34,096 nucleotides of DNA. Origin: Solirubrobacteraceae bacterium (GTDB taxonomy: Bacteria > Actinomycetota > Thermoleophilia > Solirubrobacterales > Solirubrobacteraceae). The stretch covers positions 1 through 34,096 of the forward strand of contig JASLDD010000291.1 in assembly GCA_030151725.1 (NCBI GenBank), given 5' to 3'. The notes under the pieces were generated by a model, which saw nothing but the letters and a program-made list of their open reading frames with translations, ran no database searches and had not been told where the DNA came from. Within the stretch, counting starts at the first letter, position 1, and every line of letters begins with the position of its first letter. Shown here in pieces: positions 24,228 to 32,573 of this stretch. Made by a program: the position numbers and the translations under genes.

Positions 24228-26795
24228 TCACTCCTGAAAACCTGCACGAGGAGGCACTTGTGCCGCTGCAAGGCCAGGCAGTGCAATTACCACCAATGCT
24301 ACGCAAATAACGCCAACCAGGGTCAGCGCGACGAGGCCAAAACCCAGCGAAAACGGGGCTGGAAAGCCTACGGAAAGCTTCAGCCAGCGGCTTGCAAGCG
24401 CATGCCCATAGACGCCCAGGACGGCGCCATCGAGACATCCGACGGCGAGCAGGACGGTGCTCTCGAGCAGCAGCGAGCGCCACAACTGCCGACTATCGAA
24501 ACCGTGTGACTTGAGCGACGCGAGACGAGCCCGACGCTGCCAGATCGCGGCGCTAAGCGCTGACGCTATGGCCAGGGAGGTTGCGATCAACAGCAAAACC
24601 GATATCTCACTCAGGCTCTTTATGCCCTGGCGTGCGCTTTCTTCGTATCGCGCCTTGCGTTCGCTGAACGTCTCCACCATCAATCCGGGCCTTTGTCCCA
24701 GCGCGTTTTCCACCTGCTGCTTGCCGGCGGCTGGTGTGACCCCGGGCTTGAGGTTGATCTCTAGTGCCGTGGGGTCGCTTGTCTGCCAACGGCTGCGGTA
24801 GTCCTTGTCATTGAGTGTGACTGCACCGGGAGCCCATCCGACATTTGTCGTGACTGCAGCGACCTTGAGCGGCACGGCGCCAGAGGGAGATGGGAGTGTG
24901 AAGCTGTCTCCGACCCGAAGCCCACGTTCGTGGGCGAACCCATTGGACACGGCCGCCCAGCCTCCTTGGCGTATCAGGCGCGTCGCTTGCGTGAGATCAC
25001 CTTGAAGCAATTGGCTGGCCTGGATCAAGGTGTGGTCTGCTGGAGGTCGAGCCCGGATCCAGAGCCTGCGAGTGCCTACATCGATCAGCTCGCCCTGGTT
25101 TTCGCGCACCGAGGCGACGCGCGGCTGACGCGCGATCGCCGCCGGCGTACCTCCGGCATGGAAGGTGTTGATGGTCAGGAAGTTGTTGTCGGTTGTGACC
25201 CAGACATCGGCGGTGTTGAGGTACTGGACGAGAGCAGCATCGAGGCCGGAGAGCAGATCGTGGCGCGCGCCTTGGATTGCGACCATGCCGTATAGGGCGA
25301 GAGCGGCTACTCCAGCTAGGGCCACCGAACGCGTGGCAGTGGCATCCAATTCGACGATTGCGAGCGCGAACATGCTGCCTTTGATTCGCTCGCTCAGGGG
25401 TCTGAGGGCCGAGACCACAAGCACGAAGATGGCGGGGATTAGACAGAACGTGGCGAGAGCCAAGACGACCCCGCCCACGATGCTGAGATTTGGTTCCACC
25501 AAGACGACAACCGTGACCGCCGCAACGAGTGAGGCTCCAAGCAGGCCGAAGCCGATGACGCTGCGTGGGCTGATGCTTTGCCCGGCCTCGCCTGAATCGT
25601 GCAACACAGCATCTGCCCGTCGGCTCCGTCGCAAGTCGAGCAGCGGAAGCATCGACGCGAGGATCGTGGCCAGCACCCCGCTCCCGAAGGCGAGCAGCAC
25701 TGTCCCGAGTGGGATAACTGGCTGAGATCCAATCGGAAACGCCGATGTCAGATAGCTGGGTGCTTGATGAAATAGCGTGCGGGAGAGCACGTCTCCCAGC
25801 ACTATTCCCACGAGCGATGCGACAGCACCGAGCATGATCGCCTGGGAGAGCAGGATGGCGAGCACTTGGCGTGGGCCAAAGCCCTGTTGGCGCATCTCGG
25901 CCACGAAGCGCCGGCGCTCTGGCACTGTAAGCAGCATCGCGTTGAGTGCAAGCAGGAAACCGACCATCGCGCTGATTGCCGCAAATAGGGTGGTGGACTG
26001 CTCGGTTGGTAAAGCGGCAGCTTTCAAAACAGGAAGTTCGCGGTCGGCGCTCTCCAGGTCAAAGCGTCCGCTGGCAATATGCTTCAGCTCGCTTTCCACG
26101 AGCCGCTCGTCTCCGCGCTTGGCCTGGACGAGCACCTGGTTCACGCGCTTTGGTTTTCCCACGATTTCCTGCGTGTATCCCAACAGAGCCACGGCGACCG
26201 GGCTGTTGGAGACGGGGCCTATGGTTTGACTTCCCAGCACGGCTCGCACTTCCACGCGGTGAGCGGTGCCCGCGGCCAGCACGGTCACCTTCTGGCGTGC
26301 CTCGGCGCCGACGTTTTCAGCCACGGCAGTGGGCAGTCCGACGCCTCCCGCGACAATCAGGGCGCCTGAGCCGAGATTCTTGGTGGCGCTGCCTTCAAGC
26401 GCGATCTCGGCGCCCGTGACTCCGATCAGCTGGACGGATTGCCGGCCTTTGGGACCGACGATCACCACGTTCTCGCGGAGCAAAGGAGCAGCGACCCTCA
26501 CGCCCTGGAGAAACGCGACGTGCCTTGCGGTCCGCTGTTCGAATCCTTCCGGCGAGCGCGCTGTTAGCTCGAGGCGCGCTTTCCCGGTTACGCCGTGGAC
26601 GAGTTGGCTGGCGGAGCCGATGAGACTCGAGTTTGCGATCAATACGCCGAACAGCAGAGCCACGCCGATCGCTATTCCCAGTCCAGCAAGAAGCTCCTGT
26701 GCCTTGTGGTTATTCAGTCGCCAGCGGTAGAGGTCGACCAGAGCGCTCACGCGTAGCCCGAGGATCGTGGGTCTGGGCAACGACGGGCGACTCAT
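24228..26795 (-). CDS. FtsX/MacB-type ABC transporter permease, double-repeat
   Basis: 855 residues. There is one N-terminal TM (about 34-58, LLAGLGIAIGVALLFGVLIA), a large external domain (about 60-270), and a first FtsX block of three TMs (about 275-400, including AISAMVGFLLALNAMLLTVP). Two central TMs, a second external domain and a second FtsX block (ISVLLLIATSLAIASALSAA onward) follow. This is the layout of LolC/E-like or peptide/lipid-extracting ABC permeases of Gram-positives. The start at 26795 overlaps the ATPase stop (TAATG). It most likely moves a lipid, antibiotic or surface protein using the adjacent ATPases. Confidence 0.9.
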   Translation of the reverse strand: MSRPSLPRPTILGLRVSALVDLYRWRLNNHKAQELLAGLGIAIGVALLFGVLIANSSLIGSASQLVHGVTGKARLELTARSPEGFEQRTARHVAFLQGVRVAAPLLRENVVIVGPKGRQSVQLIGVTGAEIALEGSATKNLGSGALIVAGGVGLPTAVAENVGAEARQKVTVLAAGTAHRVEVRAVLGSQTIGPVSNSPVAVALLGYTQEIVGKPKRVNQVLVQAKRGDERLVESELKHIASGRFDLESADRELPVLKAAALPTEQSTTLFAAISAMVGFLLALNAMLLTVPERRRFVAEMRQQGFGPRQVLAILLSQAIMLGAVASLVGIVLGDVLSRTLFHQAPSYLTSAFPIGSQPVIPLGTVLLAFGSGVLATILASMLPLLDLRRSRRADAVLHDSGEAGQSISPRSVIGFGLLGASLVAAVTVVVLVEPNLSIVGGVVLALATFCLIPAIFVLVVSALRPLSERIKGSMFALAIVELDATATRSVALAGVAALALYGMVAIQGARHDLLSGLDAALVQYLNTADVWVTTDNNFLTINTFHAGGTPAAIARQPRVASVRENQGELIDVGTRRLWIRARPPADHTLIQASQLLQGDLTQATRLIRQGGWAAVSNGFAHERGLRVGDSFTLPSPSGAVPLKVAAVTTNVGWAPGAVTLNDKDYRSRWQTSDPTALEINLKPGVTPAAGKQQVENALGQRPGLMVETFSERKARYEESARQGIKSLSEISVLLLIATSLAIASALSAAIWQRRARLASLKSHGFDSRQLWRSLLLESTVLLAVGCLDGAVLGVYGHALASRWLKLSVGFPAPFSLGFGLVALTLVGVICVALVVIALPGLAAAQVPPRAGFQE

Positions 26796-27499
26796 TACGA
26801 TCGTGCCAAGGCGAGCTCCGCATCGAGGCCTTCGCTTAGGACCCCATCGCGGAGCGTAAAGACCTTGGATGCATAGGCACTCGCTTGTGGATCGTGGGTG
26901 ACGAGCAGCCCCGGTATCTGGCGTTCCTCGCATATCTCGTGCAGCAGCGCGAGAATCTCACGGCTTCGCTTGGAGTCGAGATTGCCGGTCGGCTCGTCCG
27001 TGAGTAGCAGTCGCGGCTCGTTGACGAGGGCCCTCGCGATGGCGATTCGCTGGCGCTCCCCCATCGATAGTCGGGCCGGGGTGTGCTCGGTGCGACCGCC
27101 CAATCCGACGCGATTGAGCCACGGCAGCGCGCGTTCCCTGGCCGCGCGCAGGGTCATTCCGTCGGCCAGAAGCTTTACTGCTGCGTTGTCCAACGCGGAG
27201 GCGCCGGCGATCAAATGGAACGACTGGAACACCAGACCGACGTCGCGTCGGCGGTAGACGGCGCTCTCGGCGGGCGTGAGGCTCGATATATCGCGGCCAG
27301 AGAAGTGGATGCTGCCCCCGTCGGGCTTGAGCAGCCCGGCAGCCAGTTCGAGCAGCGTCGTCTTTCCTGAGCCGCTCGGCCCATACAGCGCGACGAGCTC
27401 TGCGGGCGCAACGGTCAGAGAGACGCCGTCAACAGCGCGGACCGTCTCGCCGCTGCTTGGGTAGTGCTTGATTACGTCGCGCAGCTCCAGTGCGCTCAC
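26795..27499 (-). CDS. ABC transporter ATPase, LolD/MacB type, canonical
   Basis: 234 residues. Walker A GPSGSGKTT (40-48), Q-loop Gln92 (VFQSF), signature LSMGE (144-148), Walker B LLLTDE (164-169), D-loop NLDS and H-loop His202 (THD) are all intact. The sequence class (MSALELRDV, PAESAVYRRRDVGLVFQSF) is that of the ATPases which pair with FtsX-type permeases. It overlaps the upstream ATPase by ATGA and the permease by 1 bp, so the three are made together. Confidence 0.95.
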   Translation of the reverse strand: MSALELRDVIKHYPSSGETVRAVDGVSLTVAPAELVALYGPSGSGKTTLLELAAGLLKPDGGSIHFSGRDISSLTPAESAVYRRRDVGLVFQSFHLIAGASALDNAAVKLLADGMTLRAARERALPWLNRVGLGGRTEHTPARLSMGERQRIAIARALVNEPRLLLTDEPTGNLDSKRSREILALLHEICEERQIPGLLVTHDPQASAYASKVFTLRDGVLSEGLDAELALARS

Positions 27500-28236
27500 G
27501 GTTGTGAGCGCACTCTTGCTGAGGCGCGTTCGGGAAAGGGGACAACGGTCCCGCGTGGGTCAGCCGAGCGGAGCTTGCCGGCGCCGAGTGACATGAAACG
27601 TCGTGCTTTGCGGATCGGGGCGATGTCCTCAGAGGCGATCACGATTGCGACCCCACTGCTGTCGCCGACGGAGCGCAACAGCTCATACAGCTCGACTCCC
27701 TCAGTCGGTTTGAGCAGGATCGCGGGTTCGTCCACCAGCAGCACGCGTGGCTCGTGGACAAGTATTTGCGCGAGTGCAACCCTAATTCGCTCGCCCTGGG
27801 AGAGACGTCCCGCCGGCATGTGAGCCCATCGCGATGCGCCGACGCGCTCGAGTGCCTTCCACGCGGGCTGCCTTGCCTCGTGCAGGCTCATGCCGTCACT
27901 CAAGAGCGCCAGCGCGACGTGCTCCACTGCCGGCTTGTTGCGTTCAGGACGCCAGTCGGAAGAGAGTAGCCCGATGCCGTTGCGGCGTTGCAGCGTGGCG
28001 CGGCGATCGGGTGACATGTGTGTCAGCTCCTTGCCATCGAACCAGACCCTGCCTTCGTCGGGAAGCTCCCGACCGGCGGCGATTCGCAAGAGCGTTGTCT
28101 TTCCCGAACGGCGCATTCCCCAGATGCCTACGAAGTCGCCCCCGTCGATCTGGAGCGAGAGATCCTCGAGCACAGTGGTCTGTCCGCGCCCTTCGGCGAA
28201 GCACTTGGTGACATGCTCGAGCGAGAGCAGGCTCAT
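27496..28236 (-). CDS. ABC ATPase with degenerate Q-, D- and H-loops
   Basis: 246 residues. Walker A (GMRRSGKTT, 40-48), signature (LSQGE, 145-149) and Walker B (VLLVDE, 165-170) are kept, but the Q-loop Gln is missing (IGLLSSDW in place of the usual VFQSF), the D-loop reads ILLKPTEG instead of SALD-like, and the H-loop His is Glu203 (ASED for THD). ATP binding is likely but hydrolysis at its own site is probably impaired. With the canonical ATPase next to it, an asymmetric heterodimer driving one double-repeat permease is the natural model. It may instead be regulatory. It overlaps PadR by 4 bp. Confidence 0.9.
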   Translation of the reverse strand: MSLLSLEHVTKCFAEGRGQTTVLEDLSLQIDGGDFVGIWGMRRSGKTTLLRIAAGRELPDEGRVWFDGKELTHMSPDRRATLQRRNGIGLLSSDWRPERNKPAVEHVALALLSDGMSLHEARQPAWKALERVGASRWAHMPAGRLSQGERIRVALAQILVHEPRVLLVDEPAILLKPTEGVELYELLRSVGDSSGVAIVIASEDIAPIRKARRFMSLGAGKLRSADPRGTVVPFPERASARVRSQP

Positions 28237-28832
28237 TGCGTCGTCGGTGATGGGTGTTCGGCCAGGAACTCATCGATCCAGCGTCGCGCGAGTGCGATCC
28301 ATCTCAGATCGGCCTGGAGACTCTCGTCAACGGCAACGCGAGTCAGATTCATCGCCAGGCCAACCCACGAGCCCATAGGTACCTCCGCTTCCGAGCTCTT
28401 GCGCAGCATCTCGAAGCAGTCGCGCTCGTATGCGTCCAAGGCGCGCAGCAAGTGCGGGGCGTCGTGAGCTCGGGAGAGCGCGATCCGTGCCTGCAGCTCG
28501 GCTCGAACTGGCTCCCTTGTGGCAGGGCTTTCCATCCATGCTGCTAGCGCGCCTTGTGCCAGGTTGGTGGCGGAGTAGACGCGTTGTCCTTCACCGACGC
28601 CGTCGAAGGTTGCCTTTGCGGCCGAGGAAACGAGTCCATCCTCCGCCAGGCGTTCAAGTGCGCCATACACGCTCTGCCGTGTCACTCGCCAGGCGGGACC
28701 AAGACGTCGCTCGACCAGCGTGGCCAACCTGTATCCGCTCAGCGGCTCGCCTTCGCTGACGAGCAGGGAGAGAAGTGCGCCGCGTAGCGGCGAAGCCGTC
28801 GTCTGCCTCCTATCCGAAGTCCCTGGTGGCAT
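28233..28832 (-). CDS. PadR-family transcriptional regulator
   Basis: 199 residues: winged helix at about 15-90 (LRGALLSLLVSEGEPLSGYR, RQSVYGALERLAEDGLV) plus a C-terminal helical dimerisation/ligand domain of about 100 residues, as in AphA/Vir-type PadR proteins. PadR regulators commonly repress a linked ABC exporter and release on binding the exported compound. It is the first gene of the operon, with GAGGAG seven nt before the ATG at 28832, and overlaps the next gene by ATGA. No perfect operator palindrome was found in the upstream region. Confidence 0.92.
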   Translation of the reverse strand: MPPGTSDRRQTTASPLRGALLSLLVSEGEPLSGYRLATLVERRLGPAWRVTRQSVYGALERLAEDGLVSSAAKATFDGVGEGQRVYSATNLAQGALAAWMESPATREPVRAELQARIALSRAHDAPHLLRALDAYERDCFEMLRKSSEAEVPMGSWVGLAMNLTRVAVDESLQADLRWIALARRWIDEFLAEHPSPTTQ

Positions 28833-29112
28833 CGTTCGCTCCTCGTCTCACCCCATTCCTGCGCGTGCGTAAGGATACGGCAATTGATCCCGGCGCGCGG
28901 CTAAGGCAAATAGTTTCGACAACTCGGCAGGCGGCAAGACATTTTCCTTCAATACTGTTTCTTGTTGCCAAGTGATCACACGTGACCTAGGCGGCCACAT
29001 CAAATGTCGCGATGATCGTCGTCGATGATGAGTACGCACCAAACAGCCATGCGGTCGATCTGTTGGACCAACTGCGCACTAGGCGCCGCGGCTGGCAGCC
29101 GGACACGGATGC
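28833..29112. other. Divergent intergenic region, padR and IclR-type HTH genes
   Basis: 280 bp, with an AT-richer core at about 28900-28990 that probably holds both promoters. GGCAA near 28932 and TTGCC near 28964 form a loose inverted pair. I see no RNA gene and no protein gene I would support. Confidence 0.35.
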
Positions 29113-29556
29113 ATGTCTGAGGCATCGACAAAGCAGGGTTCCTCACGTGCTGCGGCGCTCGGCGTGAGGAATTCGTCGAGCGCCGAATCCAGCGACGCGA
29201 GCGGAGAGCGTGTGCAGTTGGTGCTCTCGGGCGCTCAGGTCGATCAGATCGTTCGGGCCGCTTCTGACGCTGGCAGCCTGTCGCTGTTGTTGAGCGGGCT
29301 CGGCGACTCCAAAGATGCGCTCGAGAAAGCGCAGCAGGCGGTCGGCGGCACGGAGGCGAACCTGTCTTCGTCGCTGCTCTCGGGTTTGCTTGTGCTGGCC
29401 GCGTTTCCCACCGACGGCTCTTCGCTCGGTAATGCGGAGGTCGCTCGCCTGATGGGGATGAATCCGAGCACAGCCCATCGCTACATCACGACGCTTGTGG
29501 TGGCGGGTCTGCTTGAGAAGGACCCCGGAACTCGACGCTACAGGCTCGCGAAATGA
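29113..29556 (+). CDS. IclR-type winged-helix protein without effector domain
   Basis: 147 residues. After a Ser-rich N-terminus comes a short helical segment (VQLVLSGAQVDQIVRAASDA, then GSLSLLLSGLGD), then an IclR-like wHTH (SSLLSGLLVLAAFPTDGSSL, LMGMNPSTAHRYITTLVVAG) ending at the wing KDPGTRRYRLAK. The ligand-binding domain normal to IclR is missing, so sensing must come from the N-terminal segment or a partner. It is followed by the next gene after 37 bp, probably in one transcript. I have seen this layout only as lineage-type hypothetical regulators, so the role is open. Confidence 0.82.
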   Translation: MSEASTKQGSSRAAALGVRNSSSAESSDASGERVQLVLSGAQVDQIVRAASDAGSLSLLLSGLGDSKDALEKAQQAVGGTEANLSSSLLSGLLVLAAFPTDGSSLGNAEVARLMGMNPSTAHRYITTLVVAGLLEKDPGTRRYRLAK

Positions 29557-29593
29557 AATGCGAGGCCTCGAGGATGCGCCTGGAGGGTGATCT

Positions 29594-30202
29594 GTGGAAT
29601 CGGCGCTGAACGGTGGTAACGCCGGCTGTGGGATGGACCTCGAGAGCGCAGGCCTGCATGTGGTTCGCACCGAAGCTGGGGCATGGGCGCTCGAGAGCCT
29701 TCTACTCGGCGAGCGCGAGACGCCGGTCGTGGTCCTTTCCCAGTCGGAAGAGACGCTCCAGCCGGTATTGCCCGCGGAGAAGGTGCGTGCGATCGTCGGG
29801 CCTCATGCCGTCATCTACTATCTGCCGGGCGACTATCTCCTGCACCACCTCACGGTGACCCTCGGTCCTGACCTCGCTGTGAATCGCGGCTCAGCTCGCA
29901 TATTCTGGCCGGCCTTGTCGAGCGAAAGCGATCCGTTTGACCACCCACTCATCGCGATACTCGATGACGAGCCCGAGCGGGATGCCCTGCGTGAGTTTGC
30001 GCGCCAGTTCGACCTCAGTCGTCCTCCCGTCCGACACGAGATCAAACTGATCGAAGACGCCCGATCGCTTCTGCAGGCCGAACTGGATGACGCGAACCAC
30101 GACCTTCGCACCACCGCAGAGCAGCTACGCGACGCCAACATCGCGCGCCACGAAGCTTTAACGCGCGCCGAACATGCAGAGAGGCCCAGTACCGACGGAT
30201 AG
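29594..30202 (+). CDS. Unrecognised 202-residue protein with C-terminal coiled coil
   Basis: It starts at GTG 29594, with GGAGGG eight nt upstream. Residues 20-125 look like a compact alpha/beta domain: a TPVVVLSQ strand, AEKVRAIVGPHAVIYYLPGD, and the striking GSARIFWPALSSESDPFDHP at 99-118. A conserved-looking aromatic-proline motif like this often marks nucleic-acid or nucleotide systems, but I cannot name the family. Residues 148-195 form a heptad-like coiled coil rich in Glu, Ala and Arg. No signal peptide or TM. Pairing with the preceding HTH protein suggests a shared function. Confidence 0.7.
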   Translation: MESALNGGNAGCGMDLESAGLHVVRTEAGAWALESLLLGERETPVVVLSQSEETLQPVLPAEKVRAIVGPHAVIYYLPGDYLLHHLTVTLGPDLAVNRGSARIFWPALSSESDPFDHPLIAILDDEPERDALREFARQFDLSRPPVRHEIKLIEDARSLLQAELDDANHDLRTTAEQLRDANIARHEALTRAEHAERPSTDG

Positions 30203-30264
30203 CCGCGTTCGGCTAGAGACGCAAGAGAGACAGACCCCTGTGGGTCGGCCCTGTGACGGTCCCG

Positions 30265-30543
30265 TTATGGCGTCTCAGCGGGTGCGTCACAGCCGTAGAG
30301 ATGCTCGCGCAACTGGTCGCAGCTCTCTGCCGACCAGCGCTCGCTCGTCTCAAGCGACTCGATCAACGCCTCAGCGGCTCTGACCAGTCGCTCGCTTTCA
30401 GGCTCGCCGAAGAGAAGTGCGTCGGCAGCTTCCAGGAGCTGTTCGCGCTCCTTGGCATGCAGCTTGGTGGCGCCCTGATGGTCCATCGTGTCAAGCAGCG
30501 CCGTGTAGTGGGCGCCGCGAGTTGTCATCGGCTCTGTGGTCAT
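30265..30543 (-). CDS. Small helical protein, unknown function
   Basis: 92 residues from ATG 30543 (a GTG at 30558 is also in frame). The sequence is soluble, acidic and predicted fully helical (HAKEREQLLEAADALLFGEP, RLVRAAEALIESLETSER). No motif, signal or membrane segment is visible. It follows the TetR remnant on the same strand by 60 bp and converges on the 202-residue protein gene with a 62-bp gap. Coding character is supported by composition only. Confidence 0.6.
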   Translation of the reverse strand: MTTEPMTTRGAHYTALLDTMDHQGATKLHAKEREQLLEAADALLFGEPESERLVRAAEALIESLETSERWSAESCDQLREHLYGCDAPAETP

Positions 30544-30603
30544 GGTGTTGACACCCACGGTAGCGATCCTTTCAAGCGACCGCTCGCACGAGAGGCCGTC
30601 GCC

Positions 30604-30891
30604 TCAGTCTGCGCCGCTGTCCAGCAGTCCGCTGATCAGTTTGCGGGAGCTCTCGGCTGCTGCCCTGCGCGCTGCCGGGGATCCATCGGCCCTCGCGATC
30701 GTAAGGGCCGCCTCCTTGAGCGCCGCCGCCAGCATGCGGGCAAGCGGGGCAATCGGCGCTTGTGCAAGTTCGCCACGATCGTGAGCGTCCGTGAGGCTGA
30801 TTTGGATCATCGCCTGAGCTTCGTCGAGGACCTGATCCCAGCCGATCACGGCAGGTCCATCGATTGTGATGCGGTTGAACGCCGGATCTGC
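30604..30891 (-). pseudogene. Orphan C-terminal domain of a TetR-family regulator
   Basis: The frame from about ADPAFNRITIDGPAVIGW to ISGLLDSGAD matches the ligand-binding C-terminal half of TetR regulators, including the late helix pattern PLARMLAAALKEAALTIARA. The usual N-terminal HTH of about 90 residues is absent: upstream codons in this frame are Arg/Pro-rich noise antisense or overlapping with the next gene, and no start codon precedes ADPAFN. A shortened product from a GTG inside AVIGW is possible. I read it as a truncated relic. Confidence 0.65.
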
Positions 30892-30965
30892 GCACGGCAG
30901 TGACGGACCCCTACGCCGCTGTGCGTGTCGTGGCGGGCGTGATGTGCTGTGGGGTCGAGACCACG

Positions 30966-32234
30966 CTAGTGCCCACTCGAGACGACGACGCGGACCCGTG
31001 CTAGTGGAGACAGATGCGAGTGAGCGCGTGAGCCAAGCCCGATTACGGCGCCCCGGTGCACATGGCGGCTGTGGGCGCGCACGGTCACGGCTCGACAGTC
31101 CGCAGCATCGAGGAGGCGCTCGGCGCGGTGAAGGCTCGTGCCGGGCTTGACGAATGGCACGACACAGGGCCGGCCTGCTGAGACGTCGATCGCGACGCGC
31201 GCACCGGCGGCGAGCCTCGCGCCGGGGCGCGGGTTCAAGCCGAGGACCCCGCCGCGGCGAACACTCCTCGACGCCGCATAGTGGATAGCTCCAACGGAGC
31301 ACGAAGCGGCACGCACGACACGCTCGACGCTGCCCAGCGCGGATCCGAACGCGAAGCCAGGGACGACGCACGGCGGGGGCGGGGCCACCACGCTTGTTTG
31401 CGCGGACGCGGTGAGCTCGGGCGTCGATTCGGAGCTCGGGTACTCGACGTAGGCACAGAAGAGGTAGACGCCGGGCGTCTGCAGCGATTCATTCCGCGAT
31501 TCCGTGAGCGGACCACCGGTCACGTTCCACGAGTTGAGGATGGTGCGCGAGCTCGAAGTGTTGCGGGCGGCGTCGGCGTTCGCGGGGCAGCCGTCGCCCG
31601 TGTTCGGGATCGCGTACACGATCACCGAGCGTTCCGTCTCCGCCTGTGCGGTCGTCACGACCTGGAACGTCTGCCCGATGGTCACGCTCGCGGGCACGCT
31701 GACAGAGAGCGCGAGGTGGGGCGGGCGAACGTGGAGCGTCACTTCAGCACTCGTCAGCACACTTTCGGTGTTGCCGGACGTCACCCACGTACAGACGCGA
31801 TAGTCGCCGGCGAGACGGAATGTCCAGTTCTGGGTGAACGAGACCGGGTTGGTTTCGGTGGTCACGAAGCTGGTGATGACGCTCTCACCGGCGTCAGCAT
31901 CTGGATTAGCGCCGCAACCTTCGCCACCCGTCGGCTTCACGTGGAGGTAGAAGTAGTCGCCGCCGCCGCCGTTGACGACGCCCCCGAGTTGCGTCGCGAC
32001 CGACTCCACGGGTTCAGTGCTCCCCCGCGTGAGTTCGATTGTCGGTGCCGCGAGCGCTGGCGCCGTGGTGAGACACGCGATCGTGAACACAACGGCGCCC
32101 AGCAGCCAGCGTCTCACCGAGGTCGCCATCATTCGGTCCACCCGGCGCGCCGCAGATAGCGCCGGGTCGAATATTCCGCGTTCCCGAGGGTGTTCCGGCT
32201 CAATTGAATGGCAGCCCTCTTGACCAGATCTCAT
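30966..32234 (-). CDS. Secreted protein with two C-terminal PASTA-like repeats
   Basis: 422 residues from ATG 32234, which has a strong Shine-Dalgarno (GGAGGAG); the hydrophobic signal then lies late (about 41-63), so ATG 32132 (MMATSVRRW) is a serious alternative that gives a standard signal peptide. The mature part has two beta-sandwich-like repeats with matching Cys (VKPTGGEGCGANPDADAG and AIPNTGDGCPANADAA), then two PASTA-like units beginning CVVPGFAFGS and CVVPFVKPGTS, each ending in a VxIDVSAG or VRVVVSSG strand. PASTA-like units bind cell-wall fragments; this type is common in Thermoleophilia surface proteins. The function is unknown. Confidence 0.8.
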   Translation of the reverse strand: MRSGQEGCHSIEPEHPRERGIFDPALSAARRVDRMMATSVRRWLLGAVVFTIACLTTAPALAAPTIELTRGSTEPVESVATQLGGVVNGGGGDYFYLHVKPTGGEGCGANPDADAGESVITSFVTTETNPVSFTQNWTFRLAGDYRVCTWVTSGNTESVLTSAEVTLHVRPPHLALSVSVPASVTIGQTFQVVTTAQAETERSVIVYAIPNTGDGCPANADAARNTSSSRTILNSWNVTGGPLTESRNESLQTPGVYLFCAYVEYPSSESTPELTASAQTSVVAPPPPCVVPGFAFGSALGSVERVVRAASCSVGAIHYAASRSVRRGGVLGLNPRPGARLAAGARVAIDVSAGRPCVVPFVKPGTSLHRAERLLDAADCRAVTVRAHSRHVHRGAVIGLGSRAHSHLSPLARVRVVVSSGH

Positions 32235-32258
32235 CGGTGTCTCCTCCGCATCCGCTTT

Positions 32259-32270
32259 ACTCCCGGGAGT
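32259..32270. promoter_or_regulatory. 12-bp perfect palindrome upstream of the PASTA-like gene
   Basis: ACTCCCGGGAGT lies 25-36 bp before the ATG at 32234, in the expected leader or promoter. Its length and symmetry fit a regulator site. No cognate protein can be named. Confidence 0.35.
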
Positions 32271-32309
32271 CCGCCGACGCCCGCCAGACAGTAGAGAGTA
32301 CAAGAGCCC

Positions 32310-32330
32310 AAAAAATTCCGGTGTTCGGAA
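32310..32330 (-). terminator. Candidate intrinsic terminator (minus strand)
   Basis: On the minus strand TTCCG-AACAC-CGGAA is followed directly by six T. The stem is only 5 bp, so efficiency is doubtful. It lies about 310 bp past the stop of the last gene and would separate it from the PASTA-like gene. Confidence 0.4.
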
Positions 32331-32525
32331 CGGGTGGGGGCTTGCAATCTGCCACGCGACCTGCTCCAGGCAACAGCGTCGAGTCTCGGTAGGCGAGTGG
32401 GTTCGAGCGCTCGCGCTCGTGGCTGGTAGGGGCCGACGATCCTACGCCTCGTGCTGCGAATCCGATGCCACCAACGCTAATCCGTTTCTGGCAAGAGACT
32501 ATCGTTACACGACGCGTATTTCGCG

Positions 32526-32573
32526 TGGAAATTGTGCTTGGCGCTCTGTTTGGAAATCGTGCTTGGCGCTCTG
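32526..32573. repeat. Two 23-bp direct repeats, 25-bp period
   Basis: Bases 32526-32548 and 32551-32573 are identical except for one T/C change; both contain GTGCTTGGCGCTCTG. The second copy runs into a small hairpin (GCGCT-CTGCT-AGCGC, 32566-32580). No further copy was seen in the window. Confidence 0.75.

Noticed and set aside
26537..26546. GTTCGAATCC, a tRNA T-loop-like sequence
   Set aside because: No acceptor or anticodon stems can be built around it and it is inside the permease gene.
29012..29167. 51-codon ORF starting MIVVDDEYAP, resembling a response-regulator beginning
   Set aside because: Only the first residues look like a receiver; the rest is not protein-like, there is no ribosome site, and it overlaps the IclR-type gene in another frame.
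30233..30246. GACCC-CTGT-GGGTC hairpin between convergent genes
   Set aside because: Five-bp stem with no T-run on either strand; too weak to call a terminator.
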